Assembly: GCA_018898455.1 (NCBI GenBank)
Contig: JAHIJO010000205.1
Coordinates: 1 to 36,866 of the forward strand
Direction of reading: 5' to 3'
DNA: 36,866 nt
DNA from: Verrucomicrobiota bacterium
GTDB taxonomy: Bacteria > Verrucomicrobiota > Kiritimatiellia > JAAZAB01
The notes beneath the pieces are model-generated. The model saw only the letters and a program-made list of their open reading frames with translations. It ran no database searches and had not been told where the DNA came from. The position numbers and the translations under genes were made by a program. Below are positions 1 to 11,531 of the stretch, one piece after another. The stretch's first letter is position 1; every line of letters starts with the position of its first letter.

Positions 1-91
1 ACAGAACCGGGAACGAAGGGGACTCATGGCTGACTCCTTTTCGAGTCCGGTTTATTCCGGAACTCGTTGGAGTCAGCTTAGCGCATGGGAA

Positions 92-129
92 ATAAAAAAC
101 CGCTCCGCGTTTCAATCCGCGAAGCGGTT
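92..129 (-). terminator. intrinsic terminator
   Basis: Stem AACCGCTCCGCG (98-109) / CGCGAAGCGGTT (118-129), 8-nt loop, A-run on plus strand giving TTTTTT after the stem on the minus strand. Confidence 0.7.
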
Positions 130-318
130 CCGTTCAACGCGGGATAAATCCCGGCTCATCTGTCGCCCGAAGCTGATCGCCGGCATCCCTGTCCCGATGC
201 ACGGCGTGATCGGGATTGCCTTGCTTTTTTCTCCTCCTGAGGCGAATCCGCCTGGGGCGGAGAATCCCGACAAGTCAGTAAACTGAATTCGCACCCGGGA
301 TTATAGGGCTTCGCTCAT
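92..318 (-). ncRNA. candidate structured small RNA of about 225 nt, unknown family
   Basis: Minus-strand promoter-like TTGAAA-N17-TAATAT (348-353/325-330) followed by sequence with several hairpins (e.g. CCCGAT..ATCGGG, CGGGA..TCCCG) and a terminator-like hairpin plus T-run at 129-94. The ORF here (112-294 -) has no recognisable protein features. Confidence 0.5.
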
Positions 319-324
319 GTGCAA

Positions 325-353
325 ATATTACAATTTTTTACTTGTGCTTTCAA
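325..353 (-). promoter_or_regulatory. sigma70-like promoter TTGAAA-17 bp-TAATAT
   Basis: Plus strand TTTCAA (348-353) and ATATTA (325-330), 17-bp spacer, AT-rich context. Confidence 0.5.
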
Positions 354-519
354 CGCCATATGCTATAAACATTCTTTTATTGATTTCACCACGTTTTGAT
401 TGCCGGAAAATTTAACCACGGGAGGTGAAAAGAGGAATATCCCATTCACAAGAGTTGAGTTGTCGGCAGACAGATCCTAAAGAATTATAACCATTTCTAT
501 TTACAGGAGTTATAACAAA

Positions 520-924
520 ATGAAACGTTTACTGATTGGCATGATGGTGTTGGGTTTTGTTGCCTCGTTAACGGCCATGGCTGAAGAGAAAGACGCCACA
601 ACGGACGCCGATAAGCCGGTGGCTGAAAAGACCGTGAAAGCCAAGGCGAAATCATCGGCCGCAGAGATCACTGTAACGGGCAAGATTTCCAAGGAAGAGG
701 CGAAGAAGGTAGGCAACATAACCAAGTTCATACTGACGACGTCCAATGGCGACCAGATCAAGCTTCCCGAGACGAAAGCGGAAGTCGCCGACTTGGAAAA
801 ATTAGTCGGTAAAGACGTCAAGGTGGTTGGCACGGGCAAGGAAGTCGGCAAGAAAGATGACAAGAAAATCCACCTGAAGAGTATTACCAGCGTCGAAGAA
901 GTTGCCGCTCCGGCTGTGAAGTAA
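520..924 (+). CDS. small secreted protein, OB-like fold suspected (paralog A)
   Basis: ORF with signal peptide MKRLLIGMMVLGFVASLTAMA, RBS AGGAG upstream; C-terminal part matches the ORF at 1091-1495 (LPETKAEVADLxKxVGKDVKVV). Confidence 0.85.
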   Translation: MKRLLIGMMVLGFVASLTAMAEEKDATTDADKPVAEKTVKAKAKSSAAEITVTGKISKEEAKKVGNITKFILTTSNGDQIKLPETKAEVADLEKLVGKDVKVVGTGKEVGKKDDKKIHLKSITSVEEVAAPAVK

Positions 925-954
925 ATCGCATGGTCTTCGCATAAATTTCAAAAA

Positions 955-990
955 GGAAGTGTTCCCATCGGCGGGATGCTTACTTTTTAC
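955..990 (+). terminator. possible weak intrinsic terminator
   Basis: AAGTGTTCCC / GGGATGCTT hairpin followed by CTTTTTAC. Confidence 0.4.
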
Positions 991-1090
991 TACCACACGA
1001 ATGGGGGTGAGAGGAAATTAGAGAGAAACAAAAGATCTGTGTTATCCATTATTGTTCAAAATCAATCGATAGCGTATAGGAGTTTTATCT

Positions 1091-1495
1091 ATGAAGCGTT
1101 TTCTAGTTGTTATGGCGGCTTTGTGTGTTGTAGTTTCTATGACGGCGTTGGCCCAAGAGGCGCCAGTTCCTCTTCCGGTCGCTGATGATTCCGCAGGTGC
1201 GACGCTCGCCATAGTTACTACTGAGGCGACGGAAATTACCCTGACCGGCAAGATCGTCAAAGTCGAGCCCAAGATTGAAGGCGGCAAGGCTACGTTCGTG
1301 CTGGTGACAAAGGATTCCAAGATTACCCTGCCCGAGACAAAGGCGGAAGTTGCCGACCTCGCGAAGTTTGTCGGCAAGGACGTCAAGGTTGTCGCAAATG
1401 GCGTGGAGAAGATGGTCGGCGAGAAGAAAGTTGTCCAAGTTGACAGCATCGTCAAAGTTGAGGAAGCGGTTCCGGCTCCCGCAAAGACAAACTAA
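1091..1495 (+). CDS. small secreted protein, OB-like fold suspected (paralog B)
   Basis: Signal peptide MKRFLVVMAALCVVVSMTALAQ, RBS AGGAG, tandem paralog of 520-924. Confidence 0.85.
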   Translation: MKRFLVVMAALCVVVSMTALAQEAPVPLPVADDSAGATLAIVTTEATEITLTGKIVKVEPKIEGGKATFVLVTKDSKITLPETKAEVADLAKFVGKDVKVVANGVEKMVGEKKVVQVDSIVKVEEAVPAPAKTN

Positions 1496-1520
1496 GTTCT
1501 GATGTTTTGATTGAAACCAA

Positions 1521-1552
1521 GGGGAAAGCGGGCAGCCACTTTCCCCTTTTTT
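1521..1552 (+). terminator. intrinsic terminator
   Basis: GGGGAAAG(1521-1528)..CTTTCCCC(1539-1546) stem followed by TTTTTT. Confidence 0.8.
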
Positions 1553-1575
1553 CCGTTCTCATCTTGAGAAGTCCT

Positions 1576-2349
1576 TTGAAAATCGCCACGTTCAACGTCA
1601 ATTCGATCCGCTCCCGCTTGGACACCGTTCTGGCCTGGTTATCCCGGCATCAGCCGGATGTTTTATGTCTCCAGGAAACCAAGGTTCAAGACCTGGATTT
1701 TCCATCGCGCCCTATCATCAACGCCGGATATCAGGTGATTTTCCGAGGCGAGAAATCCTATAACGGCGTGGCCCTGATCAGCAAAACAAAGCCGACCGAT
1801 ATTCGTTTTGGTCTGGACGACGGCGCTGAACCGGACGAAACCCGCCTGGTGGCGGCCAAGGTGGGATCATGGGTTATCGTCAACACTTATGTCCCCCAGG
1901 GACGCGACATTGAGCATGCCATGTACCAGTGCAAATTGAAGTGGTTCCAGCGCCTGCACTCCTGGTTCAGCCGTCATTTCACGCCGAAAACACCCCTGGT
2001 CTGGGTCGGCGATCTAAATATCGCTCCGGAAGCCAGGGATATTCACAACGCGGAAGAACAGGCCAACCACGTCTGTTATCATCAGGCGGCCCGCCAAGCG
2101 TTTGCCGATGTTGTTGCCTGGGGGTTCGTGGATGTCTTTCGCAAGCATCACCCGGAATCCGGCCAATACAGCTATTTTGATTATCGGACACCGAACGCGG
2201 TCAAGCGGAAGATGGGATGGCGGGTGGACCATATCCTGGCCACGCCGGTGCTTGCCGCCAAATCCACTGATGCTTTCATCGACCTGGAACCCCGGTTGGG
2301 ACCCTCGCCTTCGGATCACACGGTCATGGTTGCGGATTTCAAGGTGTAA
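1576..2349 (+). CDS. xth: exodeoxyribonuclease III
   Basis: KIATFNVNSIRSRLDTVLAWL, CLQETKV, VGDLNIAPEARDIHN, PSDHTVMVADF motifs of the ExoIII/AP endonuclease family. TTG start at 1576 preferred because the longer ORF start (1507) lies upstream of a strong terminator. Confidence 0.9.
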   Translation: MKIATFNVNSIRSRLDTVLAWLSRHQPDVLCLQETKVQDLDFPSRPIINAGYQVIFRGEKSYNGVALISKTKPTDIRFGLDDGAEPDETRLVAAKVGSWVIVNTYVPQGRDIEHAMYQCKLKWFQRLHSWFSRHFTPKTPLVWVGDLNIAPEARDIHNAEEQANHVCYHQAARQAFADVVAWGFVDVFRKHHPESGQYSYFDYRTPNAVKRKMGWRVDHILATPVLAAKSTDAFIDLEPRLGPSPSDHTVMVADFKV

Positions 2350-2382
2350 GATGGCGACCGGTGGCGCAGATACTCAAGACGG

Positions 2383-3960
2383 TCAAAATTGCCCGGCTAC
2401 ATTCATGGGCATTCTCCTCCAGTACCCCGGCAACATTTTCCGGAATTGCGCGTAGGCCCGGTTCCAGGACGTGATATCCCGCGGCTGATAGGGCTTGATC
2501 GGAAACGCCTGTTTGATGATCGGCATGGCTTCGGATAAAGAACGGATCCGGCCCAGGCCCATGGCTTGAACCATCAGATTGCCGACTCCAGTCGCTTCGA
2601 CAGGACCGGCCATGACAGGCAGACCGGTGGCATCAGCCGTGAATTGATTCAGCATTTCGTTCCGCGACCCGCCTCCCACAATATGTATGACGGCACTGCG
2701 CTTACCGCAGATGCGGGCGATGTCCTCGTTGATCCTCCGGTATTTCAGCGCCAAGCTTTCATACACCATACGCAAGAGCCCGCCGCGACCGGCGGGAGCC
2801 GCCTGGCCGGTTTTCCGGCAATACTCGATCAAGGCTTTCTCCATGTTCTGCGGATTATAAAATCCGGCATCATCCGGATCGATAAATGCCGCAAAGGCCG
2901 TGGCCGCCTCAGCCTGCCGATACATTTCCGCCCATGCCATTTCTTTGCCGTCCGCGCCGCGCCAGGCGCGGCGCAATTCGTGCGCCAGCCAACCGCCCAT
3001 GCAGTTCTTCAAGAGGCGGATATTGCCAATGCCTCCTTCGTTACTCAGGTTCAAGGCCATGGCTTCCGGCGTGGTGATCGGTTCCGGAACGAGCCGGCCG
3101 ACCAGCGACCACGTGCCGGAACTGATGATCAATGCTTCGCCGGGGTCAGCCACCGGCGCGGCGGCAAAAGCGCTGGCAGTATCATGCCCCCCCACCGCAA
3201 CCAATCGGGCCCGGTTCAGTCCCGCAGTCTCGGCGATCGCCTGATGCAAGGCGCCAATCACGGCGCCAGGAGAGACAATTTCCGGCAGAATGTCCGGCGG
3301 GACCTCCAGCCTATCGAGGATCTCGCGGCTCCACGTGCGGGTTCTGGCATCCATGAGCTGGGTGACACTGGCCCAGGTGGAATCCACCTTGATCACGCCG
3401 CCCAGATAATAATAAAACAGCGAGGGAATCGGCGCATACCGGCATCCGGGCAACAGGAGGTTTCGGCGGTTCCGGATCAACCACAACAACTGGTTGCTGA
3501 CGTTGAACGGCTGGAAATGAATACCGGTGATGGCGTAAATGCGCTCCGCTGAAATACGCGCCTTGACCTGCTCGATCATGGCGTCCAGACGATGATCGCG
3601 ATAGGCGTATATCTTTCCAAGCATATCCCCATCGGCGCTGAGGATATGGCCATCGGCGCCCCAAGTATCGATACCGACGGCATCTAACACGTCGCCCACC
3701 TCCCGGCGATAGGCATGGAGACCGGCCATGATGTTGGCATGGATCAAGGTGTCGTCCCAGACCATGCGTTCACGGACATCGCCGGTCCGATCGGCCACAT
3801 GAAAGGAAACGCTTTCATGCTCAAAACGGTGTATTTCCCGCATGGAAAATCCGCCGCCTTCAAAAATGCCGGCAAAGCATTTCCCGCCGGACGCTCCCAG
3901 GTCCACCGCCAGCAACCGAGTCAATTTTGGATTTCTGATTTCAGATTTATGATTTTTCAT
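2383..3960 (-). CDS. rhamnulokinase-like FGGY-family carbohydrate kinase
   Basis: LLAVDLGASGGKCFAG, VGIDTWGADG, VGGHDTASAFAA, IHIVGGGSRNEMLNQFTADATGLPVMAGPVEATGVGNLMVQA typical of rhamnulokinase/FGGY kinases. Confidence 0.85.
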   Translation of the reverse strand: MKNHKSEIRNPKLTRLLAVDLGASGGKCFAGIFEGGGFSMREIHRFEHESVSFHVADRTGDVRERMVWDDTLIHANIMAGLHAYRREVGDVLDAVGIDTWGADGHILSADGDMLGKIYAYRDHRLDAMIEQVKARISAERIYAITGIHFQPFNVSNQLLWLIRNRRNLLLPGCRYAPIPSLFYYYLGGVIKVDSTWASVTQLMDARTRTWSREILDRLEVPPDILPEIVSPGAVIGALHQAIAETAGLNRARLVAVGGHDTASAFAAAPVADPGEALIISSGTWSLVGRLVPEPITTPEAMALNLSNEGGIGNIRLLKNCMGGWLAHELRRAWRGADGKEMAWAEMYRQAEAATAFAAFIDPDDAGFYNPQNMEKALIEYCRKTGQAAPAGRGGLLRMVYESLALKYRRINEDIARICGKRSAVIHIVGGGSRNEMLNQFTADATGLPVMAGPVEATGVGNLMVQAMGLGRIRSLSEAMPIIKQAFPIKPYQPRDITSWNRAYAQFRKMLPGYWRRMPMNVAGQF

Positions 3961-4013
3961 GGATGGGCCCTCGATAAATTACGTTTGCTTATCCACAATC
4001 CGCAATTGAAATG
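3931..4013. repeat. two opposed 7-bp heptad micro-arrays
   Basis: ATTTCTG/ATTTCAG/ATTTATG/ATTTTTC at 3931-3958 and ATCCACA/ATCCGCA/ATTGAAA at 3993-4013; opposite orientation. Confidence 0.6.
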
Positions 4014-4025
4014 GTCCGGCCGCGC

Positions 4026-4198
4026 GACCCTAGCGTAGTGTTTCATTCAGATGTGTACTTAATAGCTTGTCATGCTGAGTGTAGCGAAGCATCTCCATCA
4101 TACGAGATTCCTCGCCTCGGCTCGGAATGACAAACCAATGATTTTAAGGTGTTTTTCGATTTAATAAGTTTAATTAATTCAGGGACACTACCCTAGCG
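4026..4198. repeat. MITE/REP-like composite element with terminal inverted repeats
   Basis: CCCTAGCGTAGTGT (4026-4039) and ACACTACCCTAGCG (4185-4198) form an inverted repeat with 12/14 matches. Inner palindrome TTGTCATGCTGAGTGTAGCGAAGCATCTC..GAGATTCCTCGCCTCGGCTCGGAATGACAA (4065-4132). Confidence 0.6.
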
Positions 4199-5029
4199 CA
4201 TCTCCTGTCCGCCGGTCACATTGATCGCCTGACCGGTCATGTAGGATGACAGGTCCGACGCCAGAAATACCACGACATTGCCTACATCCTCATAACGGCA
4301 ACCGCGCTTCATCGGCACTTGATTGACATATTTTTGGCGCACTTCCGCCTCCGGGATGCCCTGGTTCTTCGCATATTGCTGGAACAGGCTGTTAACCCAG
4401 AGTGGCGAATCCAGCAGGTTACCGGGACAAACGGCATTGATCCGGACGCCTTTGTCGGCCATTTCCAGCGCCGCGCTCTGGACCAGGCCGATCGCGCCGA
4501 ACTTGGACGCCGCATAAGCGGAATTCTTGAAGGACCCCTTCTTGCCCGATTTTGAATTGATCTGAATATAGGACCCGCTTTTCTGCCGTTCCATGGCGCG
4601 GAGCGCGTGCTTCATACAGAGCATCTGCCCCACCAGGTTGACGTCGATAACTTTGCGCCACTTGGCAACGTCAAAGTCGGTCAGGGCATCCGAAACCAGG
4701 ATCCCCGCGTTGGCCACAAAGATATCAAGACCATTCCATTGTTTGTCAGCCCGTTCGACAAGCGCTTCAACCTGCGATTCCACGGTCACATCGCAGGGTA
4801 TGCCGATCACGTCACCGCCAAGACGCTTCTTCAGCCGGGCCGCCGCCTCAAAGATCTGCGGTTCCCGGACATCGGCGATAAGAACCCGGCAGCCTTCATG
4901 AATCAAGCGCTCGGCAATTGCCTCGCCTAACCCCTGGCCGGCTCCGGTTACAACGGCGCGCTTATCTTTCAGCATTTGACATGTATACGTCATACCCCCC
5001 CCCATTCTTGTGCTGGTAATGTTCAGCAT
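4193..5029 (-). CDS. SDR-family oxidoreductase, SrlD (sorbitol-6-phosphate 2-dehydrogenase)-like
   Basis: TGAGQGLGEAIAERL, NAG, IQINSKSGKKGS..SAYAASKFG, PMKRGCRYEDV..TGQAINVTGGQ; strongly SrlD-like. True start may be one of the internal Met codons (MTYTCQ/MLKDK). Confidence 0.88.
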   Translation of the reverse strand: MLNITSTRMGGGMTYTCQMLKDKRAVVTGAGQGLGEAIAERLIHEGCRVLIADVREPQIFEAAARLKKRLGGDVIGIPCDVTVESQVEALVERADKQWNGLDIFVANAGILVSDALTDFDVAKWRKVIDVNLVGQMLCMKHALRAMERQKSGSYIQINSKSGKKGSFKNSAYAASKFGAIGLVQSAALEMADKGVRINAVCPGNLLDSPLWVNSLFQQYAKNQGIPEAEVRQKYVNQVPMKRGCRYEDVGNVVVFLASDLSSYMTGQAINVTGGQEMR

Positions 5030-5082
5030 TGTCGCTCACCGCAAAGATGCTTCGCATCATATTCGGTTGCGGCCTTGCCTTG

Positions 5083-9284
<4,202 letters not shown>

Positions 9285-10346
9285 CTATTTACGATTAAAG
9301 ACTCGAAAACCGCCGGCCGGCTTGTGCGCCATGGAAATCACCTTCATGACCTCCACGGCCTCCGCGAGGCTGATGGGAAACTGCGTGCCTCGGCGAATGG
9401 CCCGATACAACTCATCCCAGATGGTGCCCATATTGACTTGACACCGGGGACTCACCGGTATTGTTTTTTCAATCCAGCGCAGAGTTTCCGGATGCCCGAA
9501 ACCGGCGCCGGGCGTGCCGGGATCGGCTTTGCGGAGTTTTAGTCGTTGGCGGGGATCCAGATATTTCAACGTCATCGAGGCGCCGGTGCATGACAACGCA
9601 CCCCGCGTGCCCGCCACCAGCCATTCCGGTTCGCCGATGGCGGCGCCGCCGCTGATTTCAATATCCACGATACGCCCGTTGGCGCCGTTCAGGATCAGCT
9701 TGATATGGTCTTCGGCATCGCCGACGGCGGCCACCAGCTTCACATCGCTCCAGACCTGTTTCAGCGGCGCATCCAGCAGGCGAAGGCCGTGGTCAACCAG
9801 GTGCGGACCCCAGTTCAGGAGCTGGCCGCCGCCAAACCGTTTCAAGGTCTGCCAATCATCCCGGCGTTGAAATTGCATGCGCCGGAGCTTGATTTCATAA
9901 ACAAAACCCAGAATACCGGAGGCAATGATTTCCCGAATGTGCTGGAACGCCGGTTCAAATCTGCGGTTATGCCGGATATAGAGATGCCCATTGAGGAATC
10001 GCGCCAGTTTCTGAAGCTGGAGCGCCTGGGCATAGGTTTGACAGATGGGTTTTTCCAGGAACACTATTTTGCCGGCGTTCAAGGCCAGCCTAGCGTGCTC
10101 AAAATGATCGCAGGAACGCGTCGCAATATCCACCAGTTCCACCTGGGGATCGGCAATCAGTTCTTCAATCCGGGAATACACGCGGCATCCGTATTGCCGA
10201 ACCATGTGCTCCCGGCGTTCCGGAATAACATCGCAGGCCGCCACGATCGTAAACTTGGCCTCTTTGCCCTTGAGCTCCGCACAATGCATGCCACAGCCGG
10301 CCCGGCCGAGACCGACAAGCCCCAACTTGACAGGGTGATTGTTCAT
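9285..10346 (-). CDS. Gfo/Idh/MocA-family oxidoreductase
   Basis: KLGLVGLGRAGCGMH Rossmann motif, IVFLEKPICQTYAQALQL. ATG at 10346 preferred over ORF start at 10418. Confidence 0.9.
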   Translation of the reverse strand: MNNHPVKLGLVGLGRAGCGMHCAELKGKEAKFTIVAACDVIPERREHMVRQYGCRVYSRIEELIADPQVELVDIATRSCDHFEHARLALNAGKIVFLEKPICQTYAQALQLQKLARFLNGHLYIRHNRRFEPAFQHIREIIASGILGFVYEIKLRRMQFQRRDDWQTLKRFGGGQLLNWGPHLVDHGLRLLDAPLKQVWSDVKLVAAVGDAEDHIKLILNGANGRIVDIEISGGAAIGEPEWLVAGTRGALSCTGASMTLKYLDPRQRLKLRKADPGTPGAGFGHPETLRWIEKTIPVSPRCQVNMGTIWDELYRAIRRGTQFPISLAEAVEVMKVISMAHKPAGGFRVFNRK

Positions 10347-10401
10347 AGTTTGTACCTGTTTGTTCGCGCTGATTTTTTGTGCAGGTCGTGTGTTTCGCGA
10401 A

Positions 10402-11145
10402 TTACATTCCCGCCTCATGAAGATATTGGCGGCTGACGGCCAGGTCCAGCAGGGATTCCCTCAAGTGCGTATCATGTTCCACAAAAATCCAGCCGTCATA
10501 TTCCGACTTCACCAACTCCTTGAGAAACTCCGGGTGATCCTGGCCGCTATTGCCGGCTCCCAATTCGCAAAAACGACCGCGTTCCTGCCAGCGATCCAGG
10601 CCGATACTCGGTTTGGTGACCAGCCATTCCTTAACGTGAACCGCCGCCAGACGACTGGCATATCGGCGCACGATGTCAATCGGATCGCCGCCCGCGGCAG
10701 CCAGATGTCCCGTGTCGAGGACCAGCCCGCACTCCGGACAGCGGGCAAGAAATTCCTCCAACTGGGCCTGCGATTCCACCAGCGATCCGAGATGATTATG
10801 AAGACCAACGCGGAGGCCATACCGGGCACATGCCTTGACCTGAATATTCGCCTGACGGCAGAACGTGTCAAAGTCCTTGCCATTCACACCGGCCCAGACA
10901 TACGGTTTCCCCAGCGCCGCCGTCCACTCAATGGAAGTTTCCGGCGTCGGCCCCCGGCAGGTGGTGAAATCCATGCCCAGACGCCGGTAGACCGCCGCTT
11001 TTCCGATCGCCTGATCCGCTGAAATCGCCTCCAGCCGCTCCACACCTTCAAAACCGATTTCCTTGAGGCGGACCAAGCGCTCTTCGATATCAAAACAACC
11101 GCCGTCCCAAACATTCATTCCGTAATCAGCAACGCCAATGCGCAT
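10402..11145 (-). CDS. sugar phosphate isomerase/epimerase (xylose-isomerase-like TIM barrel)
   Basis: GFEGVERLEA, LRVGLHNHLG, LVLDTGHLAAAGGDP, WIFVEHD. Confidence 0.88.
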   Translation of the reverse strand: MRIGVADYGMNVWDGGCFDIEERLVRLKEIGFEGVERLEAISADQAIGKAAVYRRLGMDFTTCRGPTPETSIEWTAALGKPYVWAGVNGKDFDTFCRQANIQVKACARYGLRVGLHNHLGSLVESQAQLEEFLARCPECGLVLDTGHLAAAGGDPIDIVRRYASRLAAVHVKEWLVTKPSIGLDRWQERGRFCELGAGNSGQDHPEFLKELVKSEYDGWIFVEHDTHLRESLLDLAVSRQYLHEAGM

Positions 11146-11277
11146 GGAATACCCTTTCCTTTATTACAAGCCGAATCTTGCTCTCGACCGCCGGGAGCAG
11201 GAAAAGAACCGCTAAAGTGAAAATTAGTATGCTATAAATGCCCCCGAGTCAATCTATCATTATGCACGGTTTGATCA

Positions 11278-11305
11278 TGGACAATCGTGACGATTACGCT
11301 AGAAT
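11278..11305 (+). promoter_or_regulatory. candidate sigma70 promoter for the plus-strand block
   Basis: TGGACA (11278-11283), 16-bp spacer, TAGAAT (11300-11305), in the divergent intergenic region. Confidence 0.35.
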
Positions 11306-11362
11306 GCTATTACTTTGATTCAACCATCCATCGCAGGAATTGGAAACAAGGAGGGCACGATC

Positions 11363-11473
11363 ATGTGTAAATGTTGTGGCTGTAAACCCGTCAAGCGATC
11401 ATCGGCGAAGAAGCCGGCCCGCAAGGCCAAAACGAAAAAAGGAAATAAGCACGTCAGGCATCGGTCTGCATGA
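11363..11473 (+). CDS. 36-aa Cys/Lys/Arg-rich micro-protein MCKCCGCKPVKRSSAKKPARKAKTKKGNKHVRHRSA
   Basis: ATG to TGA open frame, strong RBS AAGGAGG 5' of the ATG, in divergent leader ahead of the DUF4091-like gene. Below the size limit of the ORF track. Confidence 0.6.
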   Translation: MCKCCGCKPVKRSSAKKPARKAKTKKGNKHVRHRSA

Positions 11474-11531
11474 CGCCGGCGCCGGATACTGTTCCCCCGC
11501 CGGCTTGATTGCGGCAACCATCGGAGGATGT

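Noticed and set aside
112-294. 60-aa minus-strand ORF as a protein
   Set aside because: No signal, motif or convincing RBS; promoter, hairpins and terminator fit an RNA better.
1507-1575. Upstream extension of the exonuclease III ORF
   Set aside because: Spans a strong intrinsic terminator (1521-1552), and ExoIII homology begins at KIATFNVNS after the TTG at 1576.
5046-5058. GATGC-TTC-GCATC hairpin between SDR and dehydrogenase genes
   Set aside because: Only a 5-bp stem without a U-tract; too short to support a terminator or regulatory call.
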